Of a DNA stretch of 64,000 bases, positions 45,333 to 55,159 are shown in pieces (position 1 is the first letter of the stretch; each line of letters opens with the position of its first letter). The position numbers and the translations under genes are program-made. The notes below the pieces were generated by a model, which had not been told where the DNA came from, searched no databases, and saw only the letters and a list, made by a program, of their open reading frames with translations. Source of the stretch: Melioribacteraceae bacterium (GTDB lineage: Bacteria > Bacteroidota > Ignavibacteria > Ignavibacteriales > Melioribacteraceae); NCBI GenBank assembly GCA_021647785.1, contig JAKIUC010000007.1, forward strand, positions 30,738-94,737, in the 5' to 3' direction.

Positions 45333-46155
45333 AATAATTAGAAAGCCCGCCGTTGCTGGGTTGTTTTACCCTGACGATGCTGGTGAACTGAAAGGATTAA
45401 TTTCTCTTTTGCTTGAAGAGAACAAACCTGCTAAAAAGTATCACAACATTTTTGGAATTATATCCCCACACGCTGGATATATTTATTCTGGACAAAGTGC
45501 TGCGTTTGCATACAACGTATTAAAAGAGAGCACCAACTTTGAAACGGTAATTATTCTCTCACCAAGTCATAAAGAATATTTTGAAGGAAGTACAATTTAT
45601 AATGGTGATGCTTACAAAACTCCGCTTGGTGAAATTCCAATAGAGAAAACTATTTCAAAACATATTGTGGATAATTGCGAAACAGTATTCTTTGGAAATG
45701 AAGGACACAAAGGGGAGCATGCTGTTGAAGTTCAGCTCCCTTTTTTACAAGTTATAAGTGAGGGCTTTTCGATTGTGCCCATTGTTATTGGCAATCAAAG
45801 CATTCAACAACTTCATGAACTCTCCAAAATACTCTCAGAAGTAATTGATGAAAAAACTATTATAATTGCCAGCTCTGATCTTTCACACTTTCATCACAAA
45901 GCGAAAGCGGCAGAACTTGATAATATTGTTGTGGATAGAATTAATAATTTTGAATATTCGGAGCTTTACAATGATCTAACTAATGGAAATTGTGAGGCTT
46001 GTGGCGGAGATGCAATTGTAACTATACTTGAGACTGCTGATATCATTGGGCGAAAGAGTGCAGAGGTGCTTTCATACACAGATTCCGGAGATATTTCAAA
46101 TGACAACTCAAGTGTTGTTGGGTATCTTTCGGCTGTCGTTTATGGAAAAGAGTAA
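45325..46155 (+). CDS. Memo-family protein (AmmeMemoRadiSam system B)
   Basis: A 276-residue MEMO1/extradiol-dioxygenase-fold protein. Conserved positions are seen: AGLFYPDD, ISPHAGYIYSG, GEHAVEVQLPFLQ, SSDLSHFH and CEACGGDAIVT. The His-Asp-Cys metal-like pocket of the human homologue is thus kept. It overlaps the AMMECR1 gene by 8 bases, a typical pairing. It acts in the cytoplasm; the reaction is unknown. Confidence 0.92.
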   Translation: MDRIIRKPAVAGLFYPDDAGELKGLISLLLEENKPAKKYHNIFGIISPHAGYIYSGQSAAFAYNVLKESTNFETVIILSPSHKEYFEGSTIYNGDAYKTPLGEIPIEKTISKHIVDNCETVFFGNEGHKGEHAVEVQLPFLQVISEGFSIVPIVIGNQSIQQLHELSKILSEVIDEKTIIIASSDLSHFHHKAKAAELDNIVVDRINNFEYSELYNDLTNGNCEACGGDAIVTILETADIIGRKSAEVLSYTDSGDISNDNSSVVGYLSAVVYGKE

Positions 46156-47219
46156 ATGTTTATGAAAATACTATTGGCAACTATTTTATCAATAATGCTC
46201 ATTTCATGTATGGAGAAACCTTCGTTCATAAATCAGATTGATAAAATATTTTTAGAGTTCACCAACCAAACACCGGGTGCTTCTGTTTTAGTTTTACAGC
46301 GTGATAGTGTGGTTTTTAAAAAAGGATATGGATTAGCTGACTTAGAAAAAAAAATCCAATTGAACCCAAAACTAATTTTCGATTAGCTTCAATTACAAAA
46401 CAATTTACTGCATTCTCAATTCTGCTTTTAGAAAATGAAGGAAAGCTTTCCCTTGATGATACTCTATCATCCTTCTTTTCCGATTTTCCAGAATTTGGAA
46501 ATAGCATTACAATTAGCCAAATACTACAGCATACATCCGGTTTATTAGCTTATGAAAATTTTATGGATGACACACTATCTGTTCAACTTAAAGATAGAGA
46601 TGTTTTGGATATTCTAATTCAACAAGATTCTACATACTTCCAGCCAGGAACAGAGCACAGATATAGTAACACAGGATATGCACTATTGGCTTTGGTTATT
46701 GAAAAATTATCTGAGAAAACTTTTGCACACTTTCTAAATGATAGAATATTTACTCCATTGAAAATGAATAATAGTGTAGCATTTGAAAATGGAATTTCCA
46801 GAGTTGAAAAAAGAGCTTTTGGATATGCGAAAACAGATTCGGGATTTGTTTTTACTGACCAGAGTTTAACCAGTGCTGTATTGGGCGATGGCGGAATTTA
46901 TTCATCCACACTTGATTTAGTTAAGTGGAATAATGAAATTGATAATCCCACACTCCTTCCGAAAAAGAAATTAAAATTAGCGTTCAAAAAATTAGTTCTT
47001 CCAAATGGCGAGGTTATAAATTATGGATTTGGATGGCGGTTGGATCCATACAGAAATTATGAACGTCCGTACCATACTGGTGGTACTTCTGGCTTTAGCA
47101 ACATCTACATGAAAATTCCTGAATTGGATCTAACAATAATTGTACTACTTAATATTCGGGAATATAATGCAAAAGACTACGCAGAAAAAATTGCTGACAT
47201 TATAATTGATCAAAAATAA
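46156..47219 (+). pseudogene. Serine hydrolase (class C beta-lactamase fold), frameshifted
   Basis: The gene starts with an export or lipoprotein signal (MFMKILLATILSIMLISCM) and reads to a premature TAG at 46384-46386. The continuation is in the next frame: RLASITKQFTAFSILLLENE (catalytic SxxK) through YSNTGYALL (YxN), and HTGGTSGFS (HTG box) to 47219. One missing A in the run at 46368-46371 explains it. The junction reads C CCA AAA (46365-46371), a canonical minus-1 slippery heptamer, and a minus-1 slip there restores the correct residues NPKTNFRLAS. Most likely it is a mutation or sequencing error, but programmed slippage is possible. Restored, the protein is about 355 residues. Confidence 0.8.
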
Positions 47220-47233
47220 TAGGAGATGTTGTT

Positions 47234-48331
47234 TTGAAAAAGATCAAAAGAAAAGATTTTATAAAAAAAACATCATTGGTTATAGGTGCGGGTGCAACTG
47301 GTGTTCTAACTTCGTGTGGTAAAAAAGAGGAAAAAGATTCTGCTTCAATACATACAAGAGAAAAACTTGAATGGAAGATGGTTACTACGTGGCCTCCCCA
47401 TTTTCCTATTATGGGCGAGGGTGCTGATAGATTTGCAAAGGAAGTTGAAACTATGTCTGATGGGCAATTAAAAATTCATGTTTATGGTGGTGGAGAACTT
47501 ATCCCGCCATTTGAAACGTTCGATGCTGTTAGTCAGGGAATGGCTGAGATGGGGCATTCATCCGCATATTACTGGGCGGGGAAGGCACAGGCAACACAGT
47601 TTTTCCCTGGAGTTCCATTTGGGATGAACCCTCAAGAATCAAATGCGTGGCTCTATTATGGTGGTGGACTTGAGTTGTGGAGGGAACTCTATTCAAAATT
47701 TAATTTAATTCCCTTTCCTGCCGGCAATACTGGAGCACAAATGGGTGGCTGGTTTAACAAGGAGATTAACACTATTGCTGATATTAAAGGATTGAAAATG
47801 AGAATGCCTGGCATTGGTGGAAAGGTTTTAACCGAAGCAGGTGGAACAACAATTCTCTCTCCCGCTGCTGAAATATATACTAATCTTGAGCGTGGAGTTC
47901 TTGATGCAACAGAATGGGTTGGTCCTTATCACGATTATTTAATGGGGTTTTACAAAATTGCAAAGTATTATTATTATCCGGGTTGGCATGAACCAAGCGG
48001 CGGGCTTGAACTAATTATTAATAAATCTGCTTACAATCAACTTTCAAAAAGTTTGCAGGAGATAATTAAAATAGCTGCAAAAGCACTAAACATCAGTATG
48101 TTATCAGAATTTGAAAAAATGAATATTGAATATCTAAAAAAAATCAAACAAGAAAAATCTGTTGAAATTAAAAGATATCCTGACGAGGTTCTCAGAAAAC
48201 TTAAAGAAATTACAAAAAAAGTTCTTTCAGATATAACAAATAAAGATGAAATGAGTAAACGTATTTATGACTCATATAGTAAATTTCAAAAAGAGATATA
48301 CGACTGGAGTAGTTTAAACAGAAACTATTAA
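47234..48331 (+). CDS. dctP: TRAP transporter solute-binding protein DctP
   Basis: The 365-residue protein has a lipoprotein-type N-terminus (KKIKRKDFIKKTSLVIGAGA then LTSCG, lipobox Cys). It resembles a Tat leader but has KRK instead of RR. The mature part is a DctP-type binding protein: WPPHFPIMGEGADRFAKEVE, LKMRMPGIGGKVL (Arg for the carboxylate) and WVGPYHDYLMGFYKIAKYYY. These resemble the TakP subgroup that binds 2-oxo acids. TTG 47234 follows AGGAG by 8 bases. It is the last gene of the tryptophanase operon, while the dctQM permeases are at 7463-9300. Pyruvate from tryptophan cleavage would fit a keto-acid transporter, which is inference. Confidence 0.88.
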   Translation: MKKIKRKDFIKKTSLVIGAGATGVLTSCGKKEEKDSASIHTREKLEWKMVTTWPPHFPIMGEGADRFAKEVETMSDGQLKIHVYGGGELIPPFETFDAVSQGMAEMGHSSAYYWAGKAQATQFFPGVPFGMNPQESNAWLYYGGGLELWRELYSKFNLIPFPAGNTGAQMGGWFNKEINTIADIKGLKMRMPGIGGKVLTEAGGTTILSPAAEIYTNLERGVLDATEWVGPYHDYLMGFYKIAKYYYYPGWHEPSGGLELIINKSAYNQLSKSLQEIIKIAAKALNISMLSEFEKMNIEYLKKIKQEKSVEIKRYPDEVLRKLKEITKKVLSDITNKDEMSKRIYDSYSKFQKEIYDWSSLNRNY

Positions 48332-48445
48332 AAAATTAAGGACTGTAATAACTCTTGGCTCCATTCTAAAAAAGAATAGATTCACATTTTAGATAATCCG
48401 TTCTTTTCCCTAAAGTATCACTATGTGAAGGGCGGAGAACAAAAA

Positions 48446-48491
48446 GAATCGTTTACAAGGTAATTGCCTATATTTGCCTTGCAAACGATTC
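48446..48491 (+). promoter_or_regulatory. Operator and promoter of the AbiE-type operon
   Basis: GAATCGTTTACAAGG (48446-48460) and CCTTGCAAACGATTC (48477-48491) form an inverted repeat (14 of 15 pairs) around a 16-base spacer. The spacer ends with TATATTTG (48469-48476), matching the TAnnTTTG minus-7 element of Bacteroidota promoters. AbiEi antitoxins repress by binding paired inverted repeats over the promoter, so this is a likely autoregulatory site. Confidence 0.7.
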
Positions 48492-48502
48492 AAACAAGTA
48501 CA

Positions 48503-49099
48503 ATGGAAAAAATAATTAAAATATTTGAAGCGAATAAAGGATACTCAAGGATGAAAGAACTCCGAATATCTGGAATTCAAACAAGAGATATTGCCAAAGC
48601 TGTAGAAAATCAAATTATTGAAAAAATAAAGCCTGGTCTATATAAACTTATTGATTACCCTTGGGATGAACATAGTGGCTTCACCGATGTATGCAAGGCT
48701 AATCCCAGAACTGTTATCTGTCTCCTTTCTGCAGCAGATTACCACCAACTTACAACATTTAATCCATCAGAAATTTATGTTGCTGTTCCAAACAACACAG
48801 ATAAGTTCATTATAAAATATCCTCCAATAAAAGTTTACTACTTTAGCAATATTTTTTTTCAATCGGGTATAGAAACCATAGAAACAAATAGCGGACAAAT
48901 ACGAATCTACAATAAAGAAAAAACTATCGCAGATCTCTTTAGATACATAAATAAAATTGGTGAAGATATAGCTATTGAATCACTCAAGGAATATCTAAAA
49001 AACCACAGAACAAGAAATATTCCAAAACTTCTTAATTACGCAGAAATTTGCAAAGTGAAAAACAAATTGGAACCAATAATAAAAGCAATTCTTTCATAA
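48503..49099 (+). CDS. abiEi: AbiEi-like type IV antitoxin
   Basis: The roughly 198-residue protein has the N-terminal winged helix of the AbiEi antitoxin (EKIIKIFEANKGYSRMKELR, then GLYKLIDYP) and a C-terminal domain with AADYHQLTTF and the block YNKEKTIADLFRYINKIGED. It represses its operon and neutralises the AbiEii enzyme. I place the start at ATG 48503, since an in-frame ATG at 48464 falls within the operator and promoter. The toxin gene starts 8 bases downstream. Confidence 0.85.
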   Translation: MEKIIKIFEANKGYSRMKELRISGIQTRDIAKAVENQIIEKIKPGLYKLIDYPWDEHSGFTDVCKANPRTVICLLSAADYHQLTTFNPSEIYVAVPNNTDKFIIKYPPIKVYYFSNIFFQSGIETIETNSGQIRIYNKEKTIADLFRYINKIGEDIAIESLKEYLKNHRTRNIPKLLNYAEICKVKNKLEPIIKAILS

Positions 49100-49107
49100 A
49101 ATTGTAA

Positions 49108-49974
49108 ATGGGACGAGTCATTTCAAAAAACAAAAAATATATCGCAGCTTCAATTAAAGAACGCTTAAAAAATATTTCAAAACAATCAGGTAGAGAATAT
49201 TATAACCTTCTACGACTCTATGTGCAAGAACGGTTTCTTTATCGTCTTTCAAAATCTATTTTTGCTAATAACTTTATCCTTAAAGGAGCACTTCTTTTTG
49301 TAGCTCACAATATTAGCAGTCTTCGCCCAACAAGAGATATCGATTTTCTTGGTGCATCCATTTCAAATAATATAATTGAAATAGAAAAATCTATTAAAGA
49401 AATTCTAAAACTTAAATTTAATGATGGTCTTCAATTTGACCTAAATGAAATCAAATCTGAAGAGATAGTTAAAGAGGGCAACTATCATGGTGTTCGTATA
49501 AAATGCTTTGCCTATCTAGAAAATTCAAAAGTGCGTATCCAAATTGATATAGGTTTTGATGATAAAATTATTGGTGGACCAACTGAAATAGAATTTCCAA
49601 CACTCCTTAATCTACCAGCACCACAACTTAAAGTTTATTCAATAGAAACCGCCATTGCAGAAAAGTTCGAAGCCATAGTCTCTCTTCAACTGCAAACTAG
49701 CCGTTTTAAGGATTTTTACGATATACTTTTCTTTGCTGAAAATCATAGATTTAATAATCAAACCCTTAAGAAATCAATGGAAGCTACATTCCAACATAGA
49801 AAAACAGAACTTACTCTTCGCAATCATATTTATGAAGATAATTTCAAAAACAACAAACAGTTGCAAAAAAATTGGATAGCATTCCTAAATCGTAACAAGC
49901 TTACAACAGAAACTAACTTCTCAATAGTTATCGAAAAAATAAAAGCTTTCATAGAACCAGTTTTATCCAAATAA
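49108..49974 (+). CDS. abiEii: AbiEii-type nucleotidyltransferase toxin
   Basis: The 288-residue protein is a DUF1814 minimal nucleotidyltransferase. Motifs seen are FILKGALLF, RPTRDIDFL (the metal-binding DID), KVRIQIDIGFDD and the ETAIAEKFEAI block with FKDFYDILFF. Such enzymes pyrimidylylate or otherwise modify tRNA acceptor ends and stop translation, and serve in phage abortive infection. It follows the antitoxin directly, as expected for a bicistronic type IV module. Confidence 0.9.
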   Translation: MGRVISKNKKYIAASIKERLKNISKQSGREYYNLLRLYVQERFLYRLSKSIFANNFILKGALLFVAHNISSLRPTRDIDFLGASISNNIIEIEKSIKEILKLKFNDGLQFDLNEIKSEEIVKEGNYHGVRIKCFAYLENSKVRIQIDIGFDDKIIGGPTEIEFPTLLNLPAPQLKVYSIETAIAEKFEAIVSLQLQTSRFKDFYDILFFAENHRFNNQTLKKSMEATFQHRKTELTLRNHIYEDNFKNNKQLQKNWIAFLNRNKLTTETNFSIVIEKIKAFIEPVLSK

Positions 49975-50057
49975 ACAAAATTGAACACAAATGATAATTG
50001 ATATAACTTTAGGTATTAGTTAAATTACGCTTTGTTATTTAATTTTAAAGGATATTT

Positions 50058-51041
50058 ATGAGAGCAATTATTCCAGTTGCCGGTTTTGGAACAAGATTAA
50101 AGCCACACACTTTAACACATCCAAAAGTACTTCTTAATGTTGGGGGCAAACCAATTATTTCACACATTGTTGAAAAGCTACTTGAAGAAAAAATAACCGA
50201 AGCTACTTTTATAGTTGGTTATCTTGGTGAAAAAGTAGAAGATTTTATTTCCGAAACATTTCCAGAATTAAAAGCCGATTATGTTGAACAAAAAGAACTG
50301 CTCGGTTTGGGTCATGCAATTTATCAGGCTTCACGCACTTTTAATGAAGAAGAGATAATTATAATTCTTGGTGATACAGTCTTTGATGTTGATTTAAACC
50401 AAATAACAAATTTGGAGACATCTTCCCTTGGCGTTAAAGAAGTTGAAGACCCGCGAAGATTTGGTGTTGCTGAATTAAAGGATGGTTTTATTTCGAGGCT
50501 AATTGAAAAACCTCAAGAGCCGACAACAAATTTGGCTTTGGTCGGATTATATTACATAAAAAACTCCACCCTACTTACAAGAAGTTTAGAAGAACTTTTT
50601 AAGAAAAACATAAAGACAAAGGATGAATATCAGCTAACAGATGCACTTCAAATTATGATTGATAATGGTGAAAAGTTTTCAACCTTTCCTGTAGAGGGTT
50701 GGTACGACTGTGGAAAACCAGAGACGCTGCTTTCAACAAATCAATTTATATTAGCAAAAAACGGACATGATTTTGAAATGGATTCAGTTGTAATAAATCA
50801 GCCAGTTTATGTTGCTCCAACAGCAAAAATTAAAAACTCTGTAATTGGTCCTTATGTTTCAATAGGCGATAATTGCGAGGTGCTTGATTCTGTTATTAAA
50901 AATTCGATAATAAATAAGAATTCAAAAGTAAAAAGAATGGTTCTCACCGATTCAATAATTGGTGCCGATGCCAAAGTAAAAGGGAGCCGTCATAAAATGA
51001 ATGTTGGTGACTCCTTAGAATTAGAGTTAGTAAACGAATAA
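50058..51041 (+). CDS. NDP-sugar nucleotidyltransferase with left-handed beta-helix
   Basis: A 327-residue sugar-1-phosphate nucleotidyltransferase. The nucleotide loop [21 protein letters not shown] opens the protein; ILGDTVFD provides a metal-binding Asp, and [13 protein letters not shown] is the RmlA-type active-site segment. C-terminal hexapeptide repeats ([20 protein letters not shown]) form a short beta-helix. The length suggests RmlA/GlmU-like dTDP- or UDP-glucose synthesis, but sugar and base specificity cannot be fixed. The gene precedes metK by 17 bases; the functional link is not clear. Confidence 0.85.
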   Translation: MRAIIPVAGFGTRLKPHTLTHPKVLLNVGGKPIISHIVEKLLEEKITEATFIVGYLGEKVEDFISETFPELKADYVEQKELLGLGHAIYQASRTFNEEEIIIILGDTVFDVDLNQITNLETSSLGVKEVEDPRRFGVAELKDGFISRLIEKPQEPTTNLALVGLYYIKNSTLLTRSLEELFKKNIKTKDEYQLTDALQIMIDNGEKFSTFPVEGWYDCGKPETLLSTNQFILAKNGHDFEMDSVVINQPVYVAPTAKIKNSVIGPYVSIGDNCEVLDSVIKNSIINKNSKVKRMVLTDSIIGADAKVKGSRHKMNVGDSLELELVNE

Positions 51042-51058
51042 AAAAACGAGGAAAACTT

Positions 51059-52195
51059 ATGTCCTATTATTTCACTTCAGAATCTGTTTCTGAAGGACAT
51101 CCAGATAAAATTTGTGATGCCATTTCTGATGGTGTGTTAGATGCAATTTTTGAACAAGACCCAAACGCACGTGTAGCGTGTGAAACTTTTGTAACAACCG
51201 GATTAGTTGTTGTTGGGGGTGAGGTTACAACTACTGCTTATGTTGATATTGAAAAAGTTGTTAGAGATACAATTAAAACTATTGGCTATACAAAAGCAGA
51301 ATATAAATTCGATTCAGAATCGTGCGGAGTTCTAAACGCAATTCATGCACAATCCCCAGATATAGCAATGGGTGTTGATACTGGTGGTGCTGGCGATCAA
51401 GGTATTATGTTTGGATACGCTTGCAATCAAACTCCGGAGCTTATGCCTATGCCCATTGTTTATGCACACAAGTTGGTTAAAAGGCTTTCTGTTATTAGAA
51501 AAAAGAATCCAAAGTTGATGCCTTACCTACGCCCAGATGCAAAATCGCAAGTAACAATTGAGTATGATGAAAACCAGAAGCCACTGCGCGTTGATGCAGT
51601 TGTTATCTCTACACAGCATGACGAAAAAGTAAAACAGAGCAGAATTAAAAAAGATATTATTGAGCATGTAATTAAAAAAATAATTCCGGCAAAATATCTT
51701 GATAAAAAAACGAAGTACTTTGTAAACCCAACAGGGCGTTTTGAAATAGGCGGACCACACGGAGATAGCGGACTTACCGGAAGAAAAATTATTGTTGATA
51801 CATACGGTGGTTGGGCTCCGCACGGTGGTGGTGCCTTCTCCGGAAAAGATCCTTCCAAAGTTGATAGAAGCGCAACTTATGCTGCACGTCATATTGCAAA
51901 AAATGTTGTGGGTGCAAAGTTAGCAAAAGAGTGTTTAGTACAACTTGCTTACGCAATTGGAGTAGCAGAGCCAGTCTCTGTATATGTTGATACTAAAGGA
52001 ACAGGAATAATTTCCGATAATGCTATTTCAGAGATGATTCAAAAAGTAGTTGATTTAACTCCAAAAGGAATTATAAAGCGACTTGATTTGAAAAAACCAA
52101 TTTACCGAAACACTTCAAGCTATGGTCATTTTGGAAGAAAAGAATTCTCATGGGAGAAATTAGATTTAGTTGATAAGTTTAAAAAGTATAAGTGA
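51059..52195 (+). CDS. metK: S-adenosylmethionine synthetase
   Basis: The 378-residue protein is a complete Met[15 protein letters not shown], the ATP loop [32 protein letters not shown], the phosphate-binding [14 protein letters not shown] and the Asp-rich [13 protein letters not shown]. It makes S-adenosylmethionine from methionine and ATP in the cytoplasm. AhcY follows 149 bases later, so synthesis and recycling of the methyl donor are side by side. No SAM riboswitch is seen upstream. Confidence 0.97.
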   Translation: MSYYFTSESVSEGHPDKICDAISDGVLDAIFEQDPNARVACETFVTTGLVVVGGEVTTTAYVDIEKVVRDTIKTIGYTKAEYKFDSESCGVLNAIHAQSPDIAMGVDTGGAGDQGIMFGYACNQTPELMPMPIVYAHKLVKRLSVIRKKNPKLMPYLRPDAKSQVTIEYDENQKPLRVDAVVISTQHDEKVKQSRIKKDIIEHVIKKIIPAKYLDKKTKYFVNPTGRFEIGGPHGDSGLTGRKIIVDTYGGWAPHGGGAFSGKDPSKVDRSATYAARHIAKNVVGAKLAKECLVQLAYAIGVAEPVSVYVDTKGTGIISDNAISEMIQKVVDLTPKGIIKRLDLKKPIYRNTSSYGHFGRKEFSWEKLDLVDKFKKYK

Positions 52196-52344
52196 TAATT
52201 AAAAAACCAAATAGCAAAAGATAAAAACCAAATAAATAATAATATCCAAAGATGAAATATCAAACAAAAATATTGTTGACCAATTAAGTTGTATAGAACA
52301 AAAGGTTTGGTGTTTTTATAAAGTATAAATAAAAGGTAGAAAAA

Positions 52345-53667
52345 ATGAGTGATATAAAAGAAAAAACCACATACGTTCCCTATAAAGTTGCCGATATAAG
52401 TTTGGCTGAGTGGGGAAGAAAAGAGATAAAATTAGCCGAAGCAGAGATGCCCGGTTTAATGTCTTTAAGAAAAGAATTTGGTGAATCAAAACCATTAAAG
52501 AATTCAAGAATTGCTGGATGTTTGCACATGACAATCCAAACTGCAGTATTAATTGAAACATTGGTTGAGCTTGGTGCTGAAGTTACATGGTCATCTTGCA
52601 ATATTTTTTCAACGCAAGACCACGCTGCTGCTGCAATTGCTGCTGCTGGCATTCCAGTTTATGCTTGGAAGGGAATGAATGAAGAAGAATTTGACTGGTG
52701 CATTGAACAAACTCTTTTTTTTGGTGAAGATAGAAAACCATTGAACTTGATTCTTGATGATGGCGGCGATTTAACAAACATGGTTCTTGACCAATTTCCA
52801 GAACTTGCTACAGATATTAAAGGTCTTTCTGAAGAGACAACAACCGGAGTTCACAGATTATATGATAGAGTTGAAGCTGGCACGCTTCCTATACCTGCAA
52901 TAAATGTTAATGATTCTGTTACAAAATCAAAATTTGATAATAAATATGGATGCCGTGAATCGTTAGTGGATGCTTTACGCAGAGCAACCGATTTAATGAT
53001 GGCTGGTAAAGTAGCTCTTGTTGCTGGTTATGGTGATGTTGGAAAAGGTTCAGCACAATCATTACGTAGTGCCGGAGTTCGGGTAATAGTTTCAGAAATT
53101 GATCCAATTTGTGCTCTTCAAGCTGCAATGGAAGGGTTTGAAGTTAAGAAGTTTTTAAATGCTCTTCCAGAAGCTGATATTGTTGTTACCACCACTGGCA
53201 ATAAAGATATTGTAACTTCCGAAGCATTTAAAATACTTAAAGATAAAGCTGTAGTTTGTAATATTGGTCACTTCGATAATGAAATTGATATGGCGTGGCT
53301 TAATGAAAATTATGGCGACACAAAAGATACAATTAAACCGCAAGTTGATATGTACACAATTGATGGTAAAGAAATTATTGTTTTAGCCGAAGGACGTTTG
53401 GTAAACCTTGGGTGTGCAACGGGGCATCCATCATTTGTAATGTCAAACTCATTTACAAACCAAGTATTAGCACAATTAGAACTTTGGTTGCATCCTGAAA
53501 GATACGAGAACAAAGTTTACATGTTGCCGAAACATCTTGATGAAAAAGTAGCACGTCTGCACTTAGAAAAAGTAGGTGTTGAACTTGATATCTTAAATGA
53601 AGAACAAGCTAAATACATTGGTGTTAGTGTTGATGGTCCGTACAAACCGGAATATTATAGGTATTGA
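52345..53667 (+). CDS. ahcY: Adenosylhomocysteinase
   Basis: The 440-residue protein has the NAD-binding site [18 protein letters not shown], the [13 protein letters not shown] substrate segment, [25 protein letters not shown] and the standard C-terminal [10 protein letters not shown]. It splits S-adenosylhomocysteine to adenosine and homocysteine. The 149-base gap after metK contains only AT-rich sequence without a clear riboswitch or terminator. A strong terminator follows at 53674-53708. Confidence 0.97.
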   Translation: MSDIKEKTTYVPYKVADISLAEWGRKEIKLAEAEMPGLMSLRKEFGESKPLKNSRIAGCLHMTIQTAVLIETLVELGAEVTWSSCNIFSTQDHAAAAIAAAGIPVYAWKGMNEEEFDWCIEQTLFFGEDRKPLNLILDDGGDLTNMVLDQFPELATDIKGLSEETTTGVHRLYDRVEAGTLPIPAINVNDSVTKSKFDNKYGCRESLVDALRRATDLMMAGKVALVAGYGDVGKGSAQSLRSAGVRVIVSEIDPICALQAAMEGFEVKKFLNALPEADIVVTTTGNKDIVTSEAFKILKDKAVVCNIGHFDNEIDMAWLNENYGDTKDTIKPQVDMYTIDGKEIIVLAEGRLVNLGCATGHPSFVMSNSFTNQVLAQLELWLHPERYENKVYMLPKHLDEKVARLHLEKVGVELDILNEEQAKYIGVSVDGPYKPEYYRY

Positions 53668-53673
53668 AATCAT

Positions 53674-53708
53674 TTAAACCTTCGAGTTTTTAAAACTCGA
53701 AGGTTTAA
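53674..53708. terminator. Strong bidirectional terminator between ahcY and higA
   Basis: TTAAACCTTCGAGTTTT (53674-53690) faces AAAACTCGAAGGTTTAA (53692-53708), giving about a 15-bp stem with a tiny loop. It lies 6 bases after the ahcY stop. As convergent genes meet here, the stem likely ends both transcripts. Confidence 0.85.
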
Positions 53709-53720
53709 TCTTGCTTTTAA

Positions 53721-54812
53721 TTAACTTATCGCTACATCAACCCTATTACGTAATTTAGAGTATTTTGACCAATTTCCAGTTTCTTTTGATAGTCTGCCAG
53801 CAACAATACCAGGTTTTACTTTTGCTTCATTAGCAAATCTTCTTATTTCCGAATATGTGAATAAACCGTTCTTTAAAAACTTATTCCACTGGCTTTGGGG
53901 AATTATCATTTCTGACGCAAACTTGTCAGCTTCTTTTTCTTTGGCTCTATAGTTATCGTTCAGGTTGTTTGTATCCCAAAAGGATATATAGTTTTCTTTT
54001 TTACTATGTTTAATCACATGCCCAATTTCATGAAAAAGAGTAAACCATAAAATATCTTCCATTTTGTGTTTAGGTGTTACCATAATTGTAACTTTATTAG
54101 CATTAATCCAACGTGTAGCACCATTAACAAATGTATTTTTAAAATATGGTAAAAACACTAAAGCTATACCACATTCTGCAAGTATATTAACTAACTTTGA
54201 TGAATACTCTTTTGGTTCTAACAAATTAAGTTTTCGAATTTTAGGAAGAGAATATTTTAACCTTTCTAAGCTAAAATCTTTTGTTTCAATTTTTGCGGCT
54301 TCTATTTCGCCAAAACGCAACCAAGCTTTCAGGTTTTCTTTTGAAACTTCCTTTTTATTAGTTTGTCTAAATGCAATGTTTTCTATCTGATATACTTTAC
54401 TTAAAGCCTCAAAAGATGCTACACTAAAATATTGTAGTATGTTTTCTGCTTTACTTCTTGTTGTTGTCGCTTTTTCCACTAACTTAAATTTCACAAGTTG
54501 AGGATAAACTGTATATTTGGGAACTATCTCTTTCCCTTTTTCTAACTCTTTTTCTAGTTCAAGTCTTGCAGCTGTTTCATCGTAATTTTTTTGTAAGGTA
54601 TTCCAGAATTTTTCTGATGTTCCAAATACAATTGATAATTTTAAAGCCGTATTAGGTGAAATAGGTTTCTTCCCTTTTATAATTTCATTTATAGTTTTCT
54701 TATGTAACCCTATTCGGTTAGACAATTCTGTTTGTTGCATTCCAACCGATTCTAAAACATCTAAAAGTGATTCACCAGGGTGTATTGCAATAGGGGATAT
54801 AAAATTATTCAT
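53721..54812 (-). CDS. HigA-type antitoxin fused to ImmA/IrrE-like peptidase domain
   Basis: The 363-residue protein begins with a HigA HTH domain (IAIHPGESLLDVLESVGMQQ, then the LHKKTINEIIKGKKPIS recognition region) and continues with a middle linker and a Zn-peptidase domain containing LFHEIGHVIKH (HExxH) plus EKEADKFASEMIIP. The fusion of an antitoxin DNA-binding domain with an ImmA-like peptidase is known from large HigA proteins. Here the peptidase could degrade the antitoxin or a partner on stress; that is inference. It follows the HigB-like gene by 10 bases and starts after GGAGAG. Confidence 0.85.
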   Translation of the reverse strand: MNNFISPIAIHPGESLLDVLESVGMQQTELSNRIGLHKKTINEIIKGKKPISPNTALKLSIVFGTSEKFWNTLQKNYDETAARLELEKELEKGKEIVPKYTVYPQLVKFKLVEKATTTRSKAENILQYFSVASFEALSKVYQIENIAFRQTNKKEVSKENLKAWLRFGEIEAAKIETKDFSLERLKYSLPKIRKLNLLEPKEYSSKLVNILAECGIALVFLPYFKNTFVNGATRWINANKVTIMVTPKHKMEDILWFTLFHEIGHVIKHSKKENYISFWDTNNLNDNYRAKEKEADKFASEMIIPQSQWNKFLKNGLFTYSEIRRFANEAKVKPGIVAGRLSKETGNWSKYSKLRNRVDVAIS

Positions 54813-54822
54813 TGCCTCTCCT

Positions 54823-55137
54823 TCAATGATAATTGATTATTTCTATAACTTTTATTTTTGTTGTTTTTCTTAAATCTTCCGTGTCGCCGTCCAGTGGTTC
54901 TAAAATTAACCTAAATGGATGAACCAAATTAACAGCCCACAACCCTTTTAGCTTTCCTGATAATAGATGCAATCCAGGAGCACGAAGCATATTAATATCA
55001 TTTAAAGTTTCTGCTGCCATTAATTCGTTTATTCTTTGAATTGTTTTTCTTGCTTGTCTATCGCCATGTTTTTGGGAAAGCGTTCTAAAACTGTTAAAAA
55101 CTTTTTCTGTCTTTTTGTTTTTAAAGTAAATTTCCAT
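54823..55137 (-). CDS. HigB-like toxin (RelE/ParE superfamily)
   Basis: A 104-residue protein with the HigB/YoeB-type fold: FRTLSQKHGDRQARKTIQRI, HLLSGKLKGLWAVNL and HPFRLILEPL, and a C-terminal KIKVIEIINYH. It is an mRNA interferase acting at the ribosome in its family. Toxin-first order and the HigA-type partner 10 bases downstream support type II toxin-antitoxin. The region upstream holds a probable operator (55160-55184). Confidence 0.85.
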   Translation of the reverse strand: MEIYFKNKKTEKVFNSFRTLSQKHGDRQARKTIQRINELMAAETLNDINMLRAPGLHLLSGKLKGLWAVNLVHPFRLILEPLDGDTEDLRKTTKIKVIEIINYH

Positions 55138-55159
55138 TTACACCCTTAATTTAATAAAA

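Noticed and set aside
52196..52344. Possible riboswitch (SAM or SAH type) between metK and ahcY
   Set aside because: The gap is AT-rich without conserved motifs or stable stems typical of those riboswitches.
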